DNA of 64,000 nt. It comes from Cytophaga sp. FL35. GTDB taxonomy: Bacteria > Bacteroidota > Bacteroidia > Flavobacteriales > Flavobacteriaceae. Where the stretch lies: assembly GCF_014349235.1 (NCBI RefSeq), contig NZ_JACSOH010000002.1, forward strand, positions 246,884-310,883, read 5' to 3'. Both the position numbers and the translations under genes were made by a program. The notes under the pieces were generated by a model. It made no database searches. It had not been told where the DNA came from and saw only the letters and a list, made by a program, of their open reading frames with translations. Every line of letters starts with the position of its first letter. The first letter of the stretch is position 1. This document shows, one piece after another, positions 46,679 to 55,910 of the stretch.

Positions 46679-47592
46679 ACCATCAAAGTTTTCGCCTTAT
46701 CGATTAAGGTTTGAAGCTCATTCTTTTCTTCTTCCGAAGGCATTACCAATGGCGCCCTAACCGACCCGGCCGGTTTTCCAATAATATCGGCACCTGCCTT
46801 AATGAGACTCACGGCATAACCCGCCTTTTTACTCCTGAGGCGCACAAATGGGATAAAGAACTCCTTTAAAATAGACTTTACTTTATCTGAATCGCCTTTT
46901 CTTAAAGCTTTGTAGTAAGCTAGTGCCAACTCGGGTACAAAATTGAAAACCGCCGAAGAGTAGGTATTTACCCCTATAGAAAGGTAAGCCTCTGAAATAA
47001 TTTCTGCCGTGGGCACACCTCCAATATAGGTCAATCTATCCCCTACCGTTTTAATGGTGTCGTTCAAATCTTGCATATTTCCCGTTCCATCTTTTAAACC
47101 TACTAGATTAGGGCACTCATTTGCCAGTCGAAGTATGGCATTGGCAGATAAAATTCCGTTTGAACGATTGTAATACACTACCGGAAGCTTGGTGCCATTA
47201 ATAATGGTCTTTGCGTATTCAATTAGTCCATCTTGCGGACAACCCGTTAGATAGGGCGGCATTAAAAGCAACCCATCTACACCTGCCTCCTCAGCCATTT
47301 TCGCAAATTCCAAGGCTTCGGGAATACTCCGCCCCACACTGGAAATGACAGGTACCCTTCCCTTATTTTCCATTACGGCAATTTGTATGATCTGTTGATA
47401 TTCTTCCTTTGAAAGGGAAAAGAATTCTCCCGTACCACCAGCTACAAAAATGGATGAAATATCATGCTCTAAAAACCAATCGATTCGTTGGGCATAGCTA
47501 TCGGCATTAAAACGCCCATCAGCATCCATATCGGTAATGGGAAATGATAAAAGGCCGTCTCCCAAGGCTTTTTTTACTCTTTCAAATTGCAT
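46675..47592 (-). CDS. kdgD: 5-dehydro-4-deoxyglucarate dehydratase (DHDPS/NAL superfamily)
   Basis: The 305-residue cytoplasmic protein belongs to the dihydrodipicolinate synthase/N-acetylneuraminate lyase superfamily. The carboxylate-binding G-G-T-G-E-F-F-S-L block lies at 52-60, Tyr140 in P-V-V-Y-Y-N-R, and the Schiff-base Lys167 in V-G-L-K-D-G-T-G. The opening (G-D-G-L-L-S-F-P-I-T-D) and the G-L-K-D-G-T-G-N-M-Q-D block are typical of KdgD rather than of DapA. KdgD converts 5-dehydro-4-deoxy-D-glucarate to 2,5-dioxopentanoate plus CO2. Its neighbour is a galactarate dehydratase, which makes exactly this substrate, so the pair forms two consecutive steps of galactarate catabolism. Confidence 0.88.
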   Translation of the reverse strand: MQFERVKKALGDGLLSFPITDMDADGRFNADSYAQRIDWFLEHDISSIFVAGGTGEFFSLSKEEYQQIIQIAVMENKGRVPVISSVGRSIPEALEFAKMAEEAGVDGLLLMPPYLTGCPQDGLIEYAKTIINGTKLPVVYYNRSNGILSANAILRLANECPNLVGLKDGTGNMQDLNDTIKTVGDRLTYIGGVPTAEIISEAYLSIGVNTYSSAVFNFVPELALAYYKALRKGDSDKVKSILKEFFIPFVRLRSKKAGYAVSLIKAGADIIGKPAGSVRAPLVMPSEEEKNELQTLIDKAKTLMV

Positions 47593-47609
47593 AGTGTCGT
47601 GTTTTAAAA

Positions 47610-49139
47610 TTATGTCAATGGCCCTGGATTGAACAGTACCAAATCATTATGAATACCTAATTGGTCACAGGCCACTTTGGTTTTACCGCTGGCCACTTCT
47701 AGAATAAGATGAAACAGTTCCCAACCCAATTCTTCCACCGTTGAACTTCCCGTCGCCACCCTACCGGCGTCAAAATCTATTAAATCATGCCAGCGGTTGC
47801 TTAACTCCGTATTGCTAGACACCTTTATAACCGGCACCATGGACAAGCCGTAGGGCGTACCCCTACCCGTCATAAAAATATGCACGTTCATTCCAGCTGC
47901 CAATTGCAATGTTCCGCATACAAAATCACCCGCAGGAGTGGCGGCAAAATGGAGTCCCTTTTTCTTGATCCGTTCTCCCGGGGGAATAACGCCTACAATT
48001 GGGCTTGTACCCGATTTGGCAATGGAACCCAACGATTTCTCCACAATAGTACTCAAGCCGCCCTTTTTGTTTCCTGGTGACGTATTTTCACTACGGTCTA
48101 CTTTTCCGCTCTCCAAATAAGCATCATACCATTGCATCTCGTTCAGCAAATCTTTACCGACCTGTTCAGAAGCCGTACGAGGCATTAACAAATGAACGGC
48201 ATCTCGCACTTCGGTTACTTCCGAAAAAAAAACACTGCCACCTGCCCTTACAATTAGGTCGGAGGCATAACCTGCCACAGGGTTCGCCGTAATACCCGAA
48301 AAAGCATCGCTGCCGCCGCACTGCATCCCCACCACCAATTCCGAAGCCGGGCAAACGCTACGTTTTCGCGCGTTTAGTTTTCTTAGATGCTTTTCGGCCA
48401 AATTCAAAGCACCCTCAACCATTTCAGAAAAGCCCTTGAATTTTGGGTCTTGCAAGTAGAGTATATCTCCCTCTTCCCCGTTTTCGGGAACCAGAACTTC
48501 AGGGCGTAATTTTTCGCATCCAAGACCAATCACCATCACTTCTCCCCCAAAATTGGGATTTTTGGTAATGTTCTGAATGGTTCTGATAGGAACAATAGCT
48601 GCCGGTGCATTAATGGCCACGCCACACCCATACGTATGGTTAAGCCCTACCACATCGTCTACATTGGGAAAATTAGGCAGAAGCTCTGACTTTATTCGCT
48701 TTACCACAAAATCTACCATTCCGGCCACACATTGTACGCTAGTGGTGATGGCCAAAACATTTTTGGTACCCACAGTACCATCAGCGTTTACATAACCCTC
48801 AAAAGTGTAGCCCTCCAGTTTTTCCGGTTCAGGAAGACGGTTCTCCTTTATGGTTATCAAATCCAGTTTGGGTGGTTCCGGCAGTGTAATATTGGTCTCG
48901 TTTACCCAAAAACCTACGGATATTGTCTTAGAAGCATAGCCGATGGTCTGTCCGTACCTGATAACCGCATCTCCTTCTTTTAAATCGGTCAACGCCACCT
49001 TGTGGCCCATAGGTACAAACTCTTTTAATTCAATGCCATTTTGGGTTACGCTTCCCGTTTGTATTCCAGCGGGATTGATGACAATACCTACATTGTCATT
49101 CTCTGAAGTTTTTATAAGGATTTCATTTTCCGTTTCCAT
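47610..49139 (-). CDS. garD: Galactarate dehydratase (UxaA/GarD family)
   Basis: The 509-residue cytoplasmic protein has an N-terminal SAF-type domain (about 1-90, with [12 protein letters not shown]) and a C-terminal dehydratase domain. It matches E. coli-type GarD more closely than altronate dehydratase: [43 protein letters not shown] and S-P-G-N-K-K-G-G-L are all characteristic. The enzyme removes water from meso-galactarate to give 5-dehydro-4-deoxyglucarate and needs a metal. It is followed 17 bases later by kdgD, which uses the product, and its start overlaps the GntP permease stop by one base (TGATG). A paralogous altronate dehydratase is encoded at 60440. Confidence 0.85.
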   Translation of the reverse strand: METENEILIKTSENDNVGIVINPAGIQTGSVTQNGIELKEFVPMGHKVALTDLKEGDAVIRYGQTIGYASKTISVGFWVNETNITLPEPPKLDLITIKENRLPEPEKLEGYTFEGYVNADGTVGTKNVLAITTSVQCVAGMVDFVVKRIKSELLPNFPNVDDVVGLNHTYGCGVAINAPAAIVPIRTIQNITKNPNFGGEVMVIGLGCEKLRPEVLVPENGEEGDILYLQDPKFKGFSEMVEGALNLAEKHLRKLNARKRSVCPASELVVGMQCGGSDAFSGITANPVAGYASDLIVRAGGSVFFSEVTEVRDAVHLLMPRTASEQVGKDLLNEMQWYDAYLESGKVDRSENTSPGNKKGGLSTIVEKSLGSIAKSGTSPIVGVIPPGERIKKKGLHFAATPAGDFVCGTLQLAAGMNVHIFMTGRGTPYGLSMVPVIKVSSNTELSNRWHDLIDFDAGRVATGSSTVEELGWELFHLILEVASGKTKVACDQLGIHNDLVLFNPGPLT

Positions 49140-50572
49140 CAGACAAAAGGTGCCAATTTAGATAAAACCATCACTGCCAAAAGCCCCGAAAAACCCATAA
49201 CTAACAACAAGAGACTAAAATGTCTTATGGTCTCTTTTTCTTCCATCCCGCTCATTTTGGTTATGATCCAAAAGGCACTATCGTTCATCCATGCAAATAC
49301 TTTGGAGCCGCAACCGATGGCCAAAGCAATATAAACGGGATGAAATGCCAAATCTGCCTGCGCCATCCCACCTATTACCCCAATAGCGGTGACCATCGCT
49401 ACCGTAGCAGAGCCTTGGGCCGTTCGCACCCCTGCTGAAATAAAAAACGCCAAAGGAAGAATGGCCATTTGGTAGTTGGCGGCCATTTCACCAACCCGAA
49501 TACCAATGCCAGTTTGTTGCAACATCTGACCGAATGCCCCTCCACAAGAAGTGATAAGAATAATCATTCCCGCACTACTCAATGCTTCAAAAATGAACTT
49601 TTTAAAGGTTTCCACATTTTTAAGACGTACCCACAAAAGATACATGACGATGAGGGTCGATATCATTAGTGCAATGTTCGCATCGCCTACCGCAGCAAAA
49701 AACTGTGCCGACCTTACCTGAAAAATTGAAGCGCTTTCACCTGTGGACTCTAATGCCATTTGTGAAAAGGTATTTCCGGTTATTAAAATAATGGGCAGTA
49801 CAACTGGTAGAAGCGATAGCCAAAGAGAAGGTAATTCTGCTACCTCTTTTGCAGAAAATTGCTTTAAATCGTTAATGGAAATATCAGGAGTATCGCGCAT
49901 GGGCAAATCCCATTTTTTATTCGCCCATAGGGCATAAAAATAGCCGCTAATAATGGTTACCAAACCTACGACCAATCCGCCAATAATCATGGCTCCTAAA
50001 TCTATTCCCATTTCCTCAGCCACAAAAAGAGGACCCGGTGTGGGCGGAATTAAAGAATGCGCCATAACGCCACCAGCAATAATGGTCATTAGATAAAGTG
50101 AAAATTGCTTAGGATTACGCACACCAATGGATTTGACCAAAGGAATCATCAAATAGAAAACGGTATCGAAAAAAACGGGAATGGCTAAAGTAAAGCTACC
50201 TGTTAATAAGGCTATGGACGTTCTCTTCTTCCCGAAAAGCGAAAGTAAGCTCCTAATAATTCTTTCTGCACCACCACTTCTCATCAAGGCCGTACCGATG
50301 ATAGACGCCAAAGCAATGAGAATACCAATTTTACCACTTGTATTACCGAAAGCCGTAGCCAAACGCTTCCCCAAACTCATATTCACTAAGGAATTTGCCT
50401 GGTTCTCTCCCATTCCTTGACTATCCGCAAAAAGGGCAATCTGCTCTGGAGAGGTAAGGAGAGCCGTTATCAATGCAGCCAGTAATAAGGAAATGGCCGC
50501 GTGCAGCTTTAGTCTTATAATGCAAAAGAGAACGGTGGCAGTTCCTATTAAAATAATGAGCAGCGGATCCAT
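49139..50572 (-). CDS. GntP-family gluconate/sugar-acid:H+ symporter
   Basis: The 477-residue protein has about twelve to fourteen hydrophobic segments. The GntP family blocks are visible: [13 protein letters not shown] near 25, the [11 protein letters not shown] region near 130-140, and [10 protein letters not shown] near 172-181. The family imports gluconate, idonate, glycerate and similar hydroxy-acids with protons. Its position directly before garD and kdgD makes an aldarate, an aldonate or galacturonate itself the likely substrate. No other inner-membrane transporter is encoded in the pectin operon, so it may be the operon's route for uronate uptake. It lies 7 bases after a GH105 gene. 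Confidence 0.87.
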   Translation of the reverse strand: MDPLLIILIGTATVLFCIIRLKLHAAISLLLAALITALLTSPEQIALFADSQGMGENQANSLVNMSLGKRLATAFGNTSGKIGILIALASIIGTALMRSGGAERIIRSLLSLFGKKRTSIALLTGSFTLAIPVFFDTVFYLMIPLVKSIGVRNPKQFSLYLMTIIAGGVMAHSLIPPTPGPLFVAEEMGIDLGAMIIGGLVVGLVTIISGYFYALWANKKWDLPMRDTPDISINDLKQFSAKEVAELPSLWLSLLPVVLPIILITGNTFSQMALESTGESASIFQVRSAQFFAAVGDANIALMISTLIVMYLLWVRLKNVETFKKFIFEALSSAGMIILITSCGGAFGQMLQQTGIGIRVGEMAANYQMAILPLAFFISAGVRTAQGSATVAMVTAIGVIGGMAQADLAFHPVYIALAIGCGSKVFAWMNDSAFWIITKMSGMEEKETIRHFSLLLLVMGFSGLLAVMVLSKLAPFV

Positions 50573-50579
50573 GGTACAG

Positions 50580-51818
50580 CTATTTTCCCATTTCCAAAGA
50601 AGCCATCATAAAAGGACCTGTACCTTTTGGGTCGTTCGAGCGTATAATTTCGTTAACATAGTAGTCAAAAGAGCCGTCTCGGTATGGGTCGCCCCCCAAA
50701 CCTGCTACGCCACAGCACTTGTTGAGGTTGACTACACCATTATCCTCCACACTTATAAATTCGGTCAAAATACCCTCGTAACCTTTTTTGGCGTACTCCA
50801 TAAATTTTTCCGGAAGATACGCTTTGTTTACCCCTTTGGCCAAGGTATAGGTGAACATGCAGGTGCCTGTGGCTTCTAAATAATTACCCTCTCTTTCCGG
50901 CAAATCGAGAACTTGGTACCAAGTGCCGGTGCCGTCTTGATATTTGACGATGGCTTCGGCATATCTGTTTAAATAGCCTTTAATCCTTTCCCTTCCGGGA
51001 TGGTCCTCCGGCAAAAGCTCAATGATATCTACCAAGGCCATTCCGTACCAACCCATACCTCGTGACCAAAAATGTTGTGACAGTCCGGTATCTTTATTGG
51101 CCCAGCGCTGTTCTTTGCTCTCGTCCCATCCGTGAAAATAGAGTCCGGTTTCCGGGTCTCGATTGTATTTTTCTATCAAATCAAATTGGAGTACAATTTT
51201 ATCCAACGTCTTTTTGGCCTCTTCACCTTCCATGAAGTGCGTGGCATATTTTGCATGAAATGGTTCTGCCATATAAACCCCATCCAACCACATTTGGTAG
51301 GGGTACCTTTTTTTATGCCAGTAGCCACCTTCTGAAACGGTAGGTTGGCCCACCAATTGCTGGTGCAAGGTATCCATGGCCATTTTAAACCTAGGTTCTT
51401 CTTTTTTTTGGTTGAGATAAAACAACACATCCCCGGATTTGATCATGTCAAGGTTGTAATTGCTTATTTTGTAGGTTTCTATGGTACCATCTTGGTTTAC
51501 CATTCTATCAGCATATTCATAAATATAATTGGCCACTTTTTCATGGGGGCTTTTTTCTTGTACCCTACTCATAGCCTGAAGGACCAACCCATTGGTATAG
51601 CTCCAACGCGATTTATCTTGGAAATCCAAGAGGGTAGGATCAGGAAATCGATGAACCTCGGAAAGCGCCATACGTTCTGACCATTTAAGGTCTTCCGGCA
51701 CCACTTTTTCCACCTCAGTTCCTGCGGTCGCTTCTTGTTTCTTTTTATCGGATTTACAGCTTGAAACAAGAATGATAATTGCCAGCACTGTAAATAGGTT
51801 TGTGATTCTTTTATTCAT
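50580..51818 (-). CDS. GH105 unsaturated (rhamno)galacturonyl hydrolase, copy 2
   Basis: The 412-residue lipoprotein (V-S-S-C, Cys21) has the (alpha/alpha)6-barrel signature of GH105. The catalytic Asp179 lies in Q-M-W-L-D-G-V-Y-M, followed by F-W-S-R-G-M-G-W-Y-G-M-A-L-V-D near 270 and the C-terminal G-L-G-G-D-P-Y-R-D-G-S-F-D-Y-Y. GH105 enzymes remove the unsaturated uronic acid left by pectin or rhamnogalacturonan lyases. The lipid anchor places this copy on the periplasmic or outer-membrane face. It is a close tandem paralogue of the gene at 51830, separated by 11 bases; retention of both suggests different chain lengths or linkages. No polysaccharide lyase is encoded in the window. Confidence 0.92.
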   Translation of the reverse strand: MNKRITNLFTVLAIIILVSSCKSDKKKQEATAGTEVEKVVPEDLKWSERMALSEVHRFPDPTLLDFQDKSRWSYTNGLVLQAMSRVQEKSPHEKVANYIYEYADRMVNQDGTIETYKISNYNLDMIKSGDVLFYLNQKKEEPRFKMAMDTLHQQLVGQPTVSEGGYWHKKRYPYQMWLDGVYMAEPFHAKYATHFMEGEEAKKTLDKIVLQFDLIEKYNRDPETGLYFHGWDESKEQRWANKDTGLSQHFWSRGMGWYGMALVDIIELLPEDHPGRERIKGYLNRYAEAIVKYQDGTGTWYQVLDLPEREGNYLEATGTCMFTYTLAKGVNKAYLPEKFMEYAKKGYEGILTEFISVEDNGVVNLNKCCGVAGLGGDPYRDGSFDYYVNEIIRSNDPKGTGPFMMASLEMGK

Positions 51819-51829
51819 TAGGTGACGTT

Positions 51830-53059
51830 TTATTTATTCAATTGTACAGCAGCCAAAATAAATGGACTTAGGCCATGTAAATTATCGGTTACTATAGGTT
51901 CGCTCATGTAATATTCAAAAGTACCATCTCTATAGGGGTCTCCTCCCAAACCGGCACTTTTACAGATTTTGGTGATATGAACTAGGCCATTATCTTCTAC
52001 TTCTATAAATTCTTTAATAATACCATCAAAAATATTCAAGGCAACTTGATGATAGGAGCTAGGTAAATATCCTTTTTCCGCGCCCTTGGAAAATCCATAT
52101 GCGAACATGCAAGAGCCCGATGATTCTAAATAATTAGGTTCCCTATTGGGTAGGTTGGTTACTTGGTACCATACCCCGGACTCATCTTGAAATTTTAGCA
52201 GAGCCTCGGATAATTGGTTCAGTTGCTCAATTAAAACAACCCTTTTAGGGTGTGTTTCAGGAAAAAAATCCAAAACATCTACCAAAGCCATAATATACCA
52301 ACCAAGGGAGCGTGACCAAAAGTTAGCAGATTTTCCCGTTTCCTTATCTGCCCAACCCATTTGCTTGCTTTCATCCCATGCATGGTACAATAGACCTGTT
52401 TCCTCATCATAGGTCTTTTGCCAGATAAGTTCAAATTGATAGGCTATATCATCTAGCAATTCTCCTTTTTCAAAACGAGCATTATACTCCGCAAAAAAAG
52501 GAGCTCCCATATACAAACCATCTAGCCACATTTGATTCGGATAAATTTTCTTATGCCATAAGCCTCCTGAATTGGTCCTGGGATGATCCTTATACTGCTC
52601 GTTAAGTGTTTTAATTGCCGAGAGATATTTGACATTCTCCGTTTCATCATACAACCAAAATAACATTTTGCCAGAATTGATCATGTCAATGTTGAAATTC
52701 TCTAGCTCATATCCCTTAATTTTACCATTATCATCTATAATAATATCCGTGTATTCCTTTACATAATTTAAATATCTTTGATCCGATGTTTTTTTATGCA
52801 GCTTTTCCAAAGCTGTACAGAGTAGTCCTATCTTATAATTCCATTTAGGAAGACTATCGTTTTCTGTCTGCCATGCATTCGGGTATGTATGTATAATGGA
52901 CAACGCCATTCTATCTGCCCATTTTAAATCTTCCGCAACTACTTTCTGCACTTTAGGAGCAATGCTTGAACCTTCTTTTTTATCCGTCTTGGGCTTACAG
53001 TTATAAAGTGTAAGTAGAATCACTAGTGTGCCCAGTACGTATTTATTGATGAATCTCAT
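51830..53059 (-). CDS. GH105 unsaturated (rhamno)galacturonyl hydrolase, copy 1
   Basis: The 409-residue lipoprotein (T-L-Y-N-C, Cys21) is the tandem paralogue of the following gene. It keeps the catalytic Asp180 in Q-M-W-L-D-G-L-Y-M, the F-W-S-R-S-L-G-W-Y-I-M-A-L-V-D block and the C-terminal G-L-G-G-D-P-Y-R-D-G-T-F-E-Y-Y signature. Differences near the active site (G-L-Y-M-G-A-P-F here, G-V-Y-M-A-E-P-F in the other copy; R-S-L-G here, R-G-M-G there) suggest a shifted substrate preference. Composition is more AT-rich than in copy 2. It lies 31 bases after the DUF4861 gene in the same operon. Confidence 0.92.
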   Translation of the reverse strand: MRFINKYVLGTLVILLTLYNCKPKTDKKEGSSIAPKVQKVVAEDLKWADRMALSIIHTYPNAWQTENDSLPKWNYKIGLLCTALEKLHKKTSDQRYLNYVKEYTDIIIDDNGKIKGYELENFNIDMINSGKMLFWLYDETENVKYLSAIKTLNEQYKDHPRTNSGGLWHKKIYPNQMWLDGLYMGAPFFAEYNARFEKGELLDDIAYQFELIWQKTYDEETGLLYHAWDESKQMGWADKETGKSANFWSRSLGWYIMALVDVLDFFPETHPKRVVLIEQLNQLSEALLKFQDESGVWYQVTNLPNREPNYLESSGSCMFAYGFSKGAEKGYLPSSYHQVALNIFDGIIKEFIEVEDNGLVHITKICKSAGLGGDPYRDGTFEYYMSEPIVTDNLHGLSPFILAAVQLNK

Positions 53060-53090
53060 TTAAAATGCGATATAGGTTAGTTTAAACATT

Positions 53091-54095
53091 TTAGAATTGA
53101 TTTAGCGCCTCATCTATGTAGGCCAAAAATCCCTCCTTAGTGGAAATACCCTCCTTTTCCTTTTCCCAGGCCGCGGCAAAGTGGTAGGCAATAGCATTGG
53201 CCGTTGGTTTAAAAACAATGATATGGTCATGATCCGCCTCCGTAACTTTTTCCACATCACTCTTTTTGTAGAAGATTACCATACCCAATTGATCGGGAAC
53301 CAAGGTCTGTTCCCCATAGGTAGCTATATAGGCCCACTCACCATTATCGCTGTCTTTTTGAAGCAATTCTACATCCTCAAATTTTACGATACCGGTACAG
53401 AGCCCGTTTACGGCCATGGAGGGATTTAAGGTAACCTTGGTAATCCTGGAATCCGGTTCAATGAAAAGGTCAGTCTTTAAATCGATGGTTTCTTCATTGG
53501 CCGTCCACCCATTGTAGTTCAAGGTGACCCCGGAACCTTTTTCCGAATTTGAAACCGCAACGTCACGTGATTTTACATCCTTAAAATGAGCTACCGATGA
53601 TACACCGTCAAATCTTCCATAAGAACCTATTCCTAAGGAACTTCCGGCTTTTAGAATATCCATGCCCCATGGAGAATCCTCATGATAGGAATCATAATTG
53701 TCCCTTCCCACTTTGGAAAGCACCATGGTATCTACTTTTTTTCCAAAAATATCTATGGCATTCCTCCAATCGAAATAAAGGCGATATCCTACTTTATTAC
53801 TTTCCCAACCAGGCCCTTCATAACGTACATAATAAGAGTGATCGGTTAAACTGTCCGGAGCTTTCAAATATTCTAGATTCTTAAAAGTCAGATTCTCTCC
53901 AACATATTTGGTTCCTTGCCACTCACCACCTTCTTTTACCGAAATTTCGGCATAGGTCTTTATATCACTTTTGGCACTTGCCCGTTCATTTTTCTCCTTA
54001 GCTAGGTCTGCCGATTTTTTTGAGGGCGACTCTTTACAGGATAATATAAATATAACGGCCAGAAGACCGCCTAAAATGGGTTGATTGATTTTCAT
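53091..54095 (-). CDS. DUF4861 lipoprotein
   Basis: The 334-residue protein has a lipoprotein signal peptide (I-L-S-C, Cys about 20) and a lysine-rich linker. A beta-rich domain matching DUF4861 follows, with D-S-L-T-D-H-S-Y-Y-V-R-Y-E-G-P-G-W-E-S near 82-100, Y-R-L-Y-F-D-W-R-N near 105 and a conserved H-E-D-S-P-W-G-M-D block near 138. DUF4861 proteins recur with GH105 enzymes in rhamnogalacturonan and pectin loci, but I know of no settled activity. The conserved aromatic and acidic patches would fit an enzyme or binding protein for uronate oligosaccharides. It is the first gene after the hairpin that follows SusD and starts the enzyme part of the operon. Confidence 0.78.
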   Translation of the reverse strand: MKINQPILGGLLAVIFILSCKESPSKKSADLAKEKNERASAKSDIKTYAEISVKEGGEWQGTKYVGENLTFKNLEYLKAPDSLTDHSYYVRYEGPGWESNKVGYRLYFDWRNAIDIFGKKVDTMVLSKVGRDNYDSYHEDSPWGMDILKAGSSLGIGSYGRFDGVSSVAHFKDVKSRDVAVSNSEKGSGVTLNYNGWTANEETIDLKTDLFIEPDSRITKVTLNPSMAVNGLCTGIVKFEDVELLQKDSDNGEWAYIATYGEQTLVPDQLGMVIFYKKSDVEKVTEADHDHIIVFKPTANAIAYHFAAAWEKEKEGISTKEGFLAYIDEALNQF

Positions 54096-54158
54096 ATAGT
54101 TGAATGTTTATTTGAAATAGTAAGATACCATTAATTTGAATTACAATTGTTTACTCTT

Positions 54159-54197
54159 AAAAAAAGGAGTTTGACAAAATTGCTTTTGCCAAACCCC
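54159..54197 (-). terminator. Intrinsic terminator or attenuator after the pectin susCD pair
   Basis: On the minus strand a 14-base stem (54197-54184 with 54179-54166) closes on a GCAA tetraloop and is followed by seven Us (54165-54159). Two G-U pairs make the hairpin complete only in minus-strand RNA, confirming its direction. It lies about 55 bases after the SusD stop and about 60 bases before the DUF4861 start. Confidence 0.85.
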
Positions 54198-54250
54198 ACC
54201 AAACTAAACTAACTCAAGAATAAACATTGAATTTTAAATACCGCCTCCTG

Positions 54251-55906
54251 TTAATTGTATGCCGGATTTTGAGGAAAATCGTTGTTTTGATTAAGGTCCA
54301 AAGCTTGCTGTGGAATTGGCCTAAGAATCTTTTGCGCTCCTACACCGTTGAAATCTGCTTCAGTTATTTGAGCATTGTATAGAGAAGCTCTTTCTACCAG
54401 TTTACCGGTTCGTTTTAAGTCAAACCATCTATGGTACTCACCAAATAGCTCTCTTCCCCTTTCATCCAAAATATAATCCAAATCAAAATCCGCCATGGTC
54501 GCGGCAACTACTCCTGCCCTTTGCCTAACCACATTAAGGCGCTCGAGCCCTGTAGCTGGGTCGCCTGCTTGTAAATAAGCTTCAGCGGCCATTAAATAGG
54601 TCTCTGCTAATCTTGCCAAAACTATGTCCCTTGTACTAGATCTACCACCAAAAGCTACACCCTCTGCTGGGTCATCAAATTTTTTAACACAAATAACCTC
54701 ATAATCCAAGGATACTTGGTCTGTCCACTCGGAAGAGTATTCTCCCCATCTATGATATTTAAATGCGGGAGCCAAAGTAGTAGTGTTCACATAATCCAAG
54801 CTGTCTGTCTCCGTAAACCATTGCGGTTCATAAAATTCAATAACAGAAAGACCATCATGCTCCGCTTTTGGTACGCGATAAAAAGTAAAATAGGAAGGAC
54901 CCGTATAATCATCTGTATCAATATAGAACACCTCTGTCATAAAGGTTGCATCCCAACGAGCATCATCTTCTGTGAACAAGCCTAAGGCAAAATTGGTAGG
55001 ACATGCAGAGTAATCTCTTGAGGGCGCCTGACCCAGAACTTCTGACCCGCCAAGATACGATCCAAAATAAGCATATTGGCGACTACCTAGACCATCTGGA
55101 TCGGCATTGATGGAGCTAGCATCAAACTGTACAGAGAAAATGACCTCTTCGTTCATGTCATTACCAGGCGTAAACACATCTTCAAAAGGCAAGTTTAGAC
55201 CTTGCCCGGCTAATACTTCATCTGCCAAAGTGGCTGCCATACTAAAATCGTTATTGGAACCAAAATCCTCATAAGCCCTGGTTAAATAAACCTTAGCCAG
55301 TAAATTTCTTGCAGCACGCTTATTTACCCTTCCATTATATGATCCATTGGAGGCACCTGCAATAGCATCTTCCAAATCTGAAATAATTTGCTGATAAACT
55401 TCCTCAGCAGAATTACGGTCAAATTCCAACACAGGAGCATCATAATAATCAGTTATGGCCACACCACCGTAGGTTTGTACCAATAAGAAATATGATAGGG
55501 CCCTCATAAATTTCACCTCCGCCAAAAGAACTGGAAGATCGGCCGTCTGTTCCGTAATTTCAGAATAATATAATGCCCTATTTGCTAATTGAATGGCCTC
55601 ATAACATTCATTGTATAAATGGTCAACATCACTGGAAGTTGAATTTAGATCTGTATATTCCGCTAAACCTAACGGACCTCTTCCTCTACCTTTAGAGTAC
55701 AAGTCCGTACCTCCAATAAAAGGCCAAGGTGTATCTCCATAAATATTCCTTAGTTGGGAATAGTTTGCATTTACTAGAGAATTAAAACCTTCCGGTGTCA
55801 CGTAAAAAGTTTCCGCAGATTCACTTGATAAGTTTTCTTCTTCAATATAGTCGCTACATGAGGTTAAAGCAGCGAATAAAAATCCTATGAAATATATTCT
55901 TTTCAT
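54251..55906 (-). CDS. SusD/RagB-type glycan-binding lipoprotein (pectin locus)
   Basis: The 551-residue protein begins with a lipoprotein signal peptide (A-L-T-S-C, Cys about 17) and shows the SusD helical fold. Visible blocks are E-V-K-F-M-R-A-L-S-Y-F-L-L-V-Q-T-Y-G-G-V near 127-146, L-A-R-L-A-E-T-Y-L-M-A-A-E-A-Y near 430 and the C-terminal L-D-E-R-G-R-E-L-F-G-E-Y-H-R-W-F-D-L-K-R. It should bind pectin oligosaccharides at the cell surface and lid the SusC channel encoded 4 bases upstream. It shares only fold-level features with the SusD of the xylan locus, in line with a different ligand. The gene is followed by a strong hairpin that may limit transcription of the enzyme genes. Confidence 0.95.
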   Translation of the reverse strand: MKRIYFIGFLFAALTSCSDYIEEENLSSESAETFYVTPEGFNSLVNANYSQLRNIYGDTPWPFIGGTDLYSKGRGRGPLGLAEYTDLNSTSSDVDHLYNECYEAIQLANRALYYSEITEQTADLPVLLAEVKFMRALSYFLLVQTYGGVAITDYYDAPVLEFDRNSAEEVYQQIISDLEDAIAGASNGSYNGRVNKRAARNLLAKVYLTRAYEDFGSNNDFSMAATLADEVLAGQGLNLPFEDVFTPGNDMNEEVIFSVQFDASSINADPDGLGSRQYAYFGSYLGGSEVLGQAPSRDYSACPTNFALGLFTEDDARWDATFMTEVFYIDTDDYTGPSYFTFYRVPKAEHDGLSVIEFYEPQWFTETDSLDYVNTTTLAPAFKYHRWGEYSSEWTDQVSLDYEVICVKKFDDPAEGVAFGGRSSTRDIVLARLAETYLMAAEAYLQAGDPATGLERLNVVRQRAGVVAATMADFDLDYILDERGRELFGEYHRWFDLKRTGKLVERASLYNAQITEADFNGVGAQKILRPIPQQALDLNQNNDFPQNPAYN

Positions 55907-55910
55907 TTTT

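Noticed and set aside
46694..46708. Near-palindrome CCTTATCGATTAAGG resembling the LacI-type operator
   Set aside because: It lies inside the 3' coding end of kdgD and lacks the GTAATC half-site, so it is most likely chance.
47610..49139. Assignment as a second altronate dehydratase
   Set aside because: Sequence blocks match galactarate dehydratase and the next gene uses its product; a separate UxaA is encoded at 60440.
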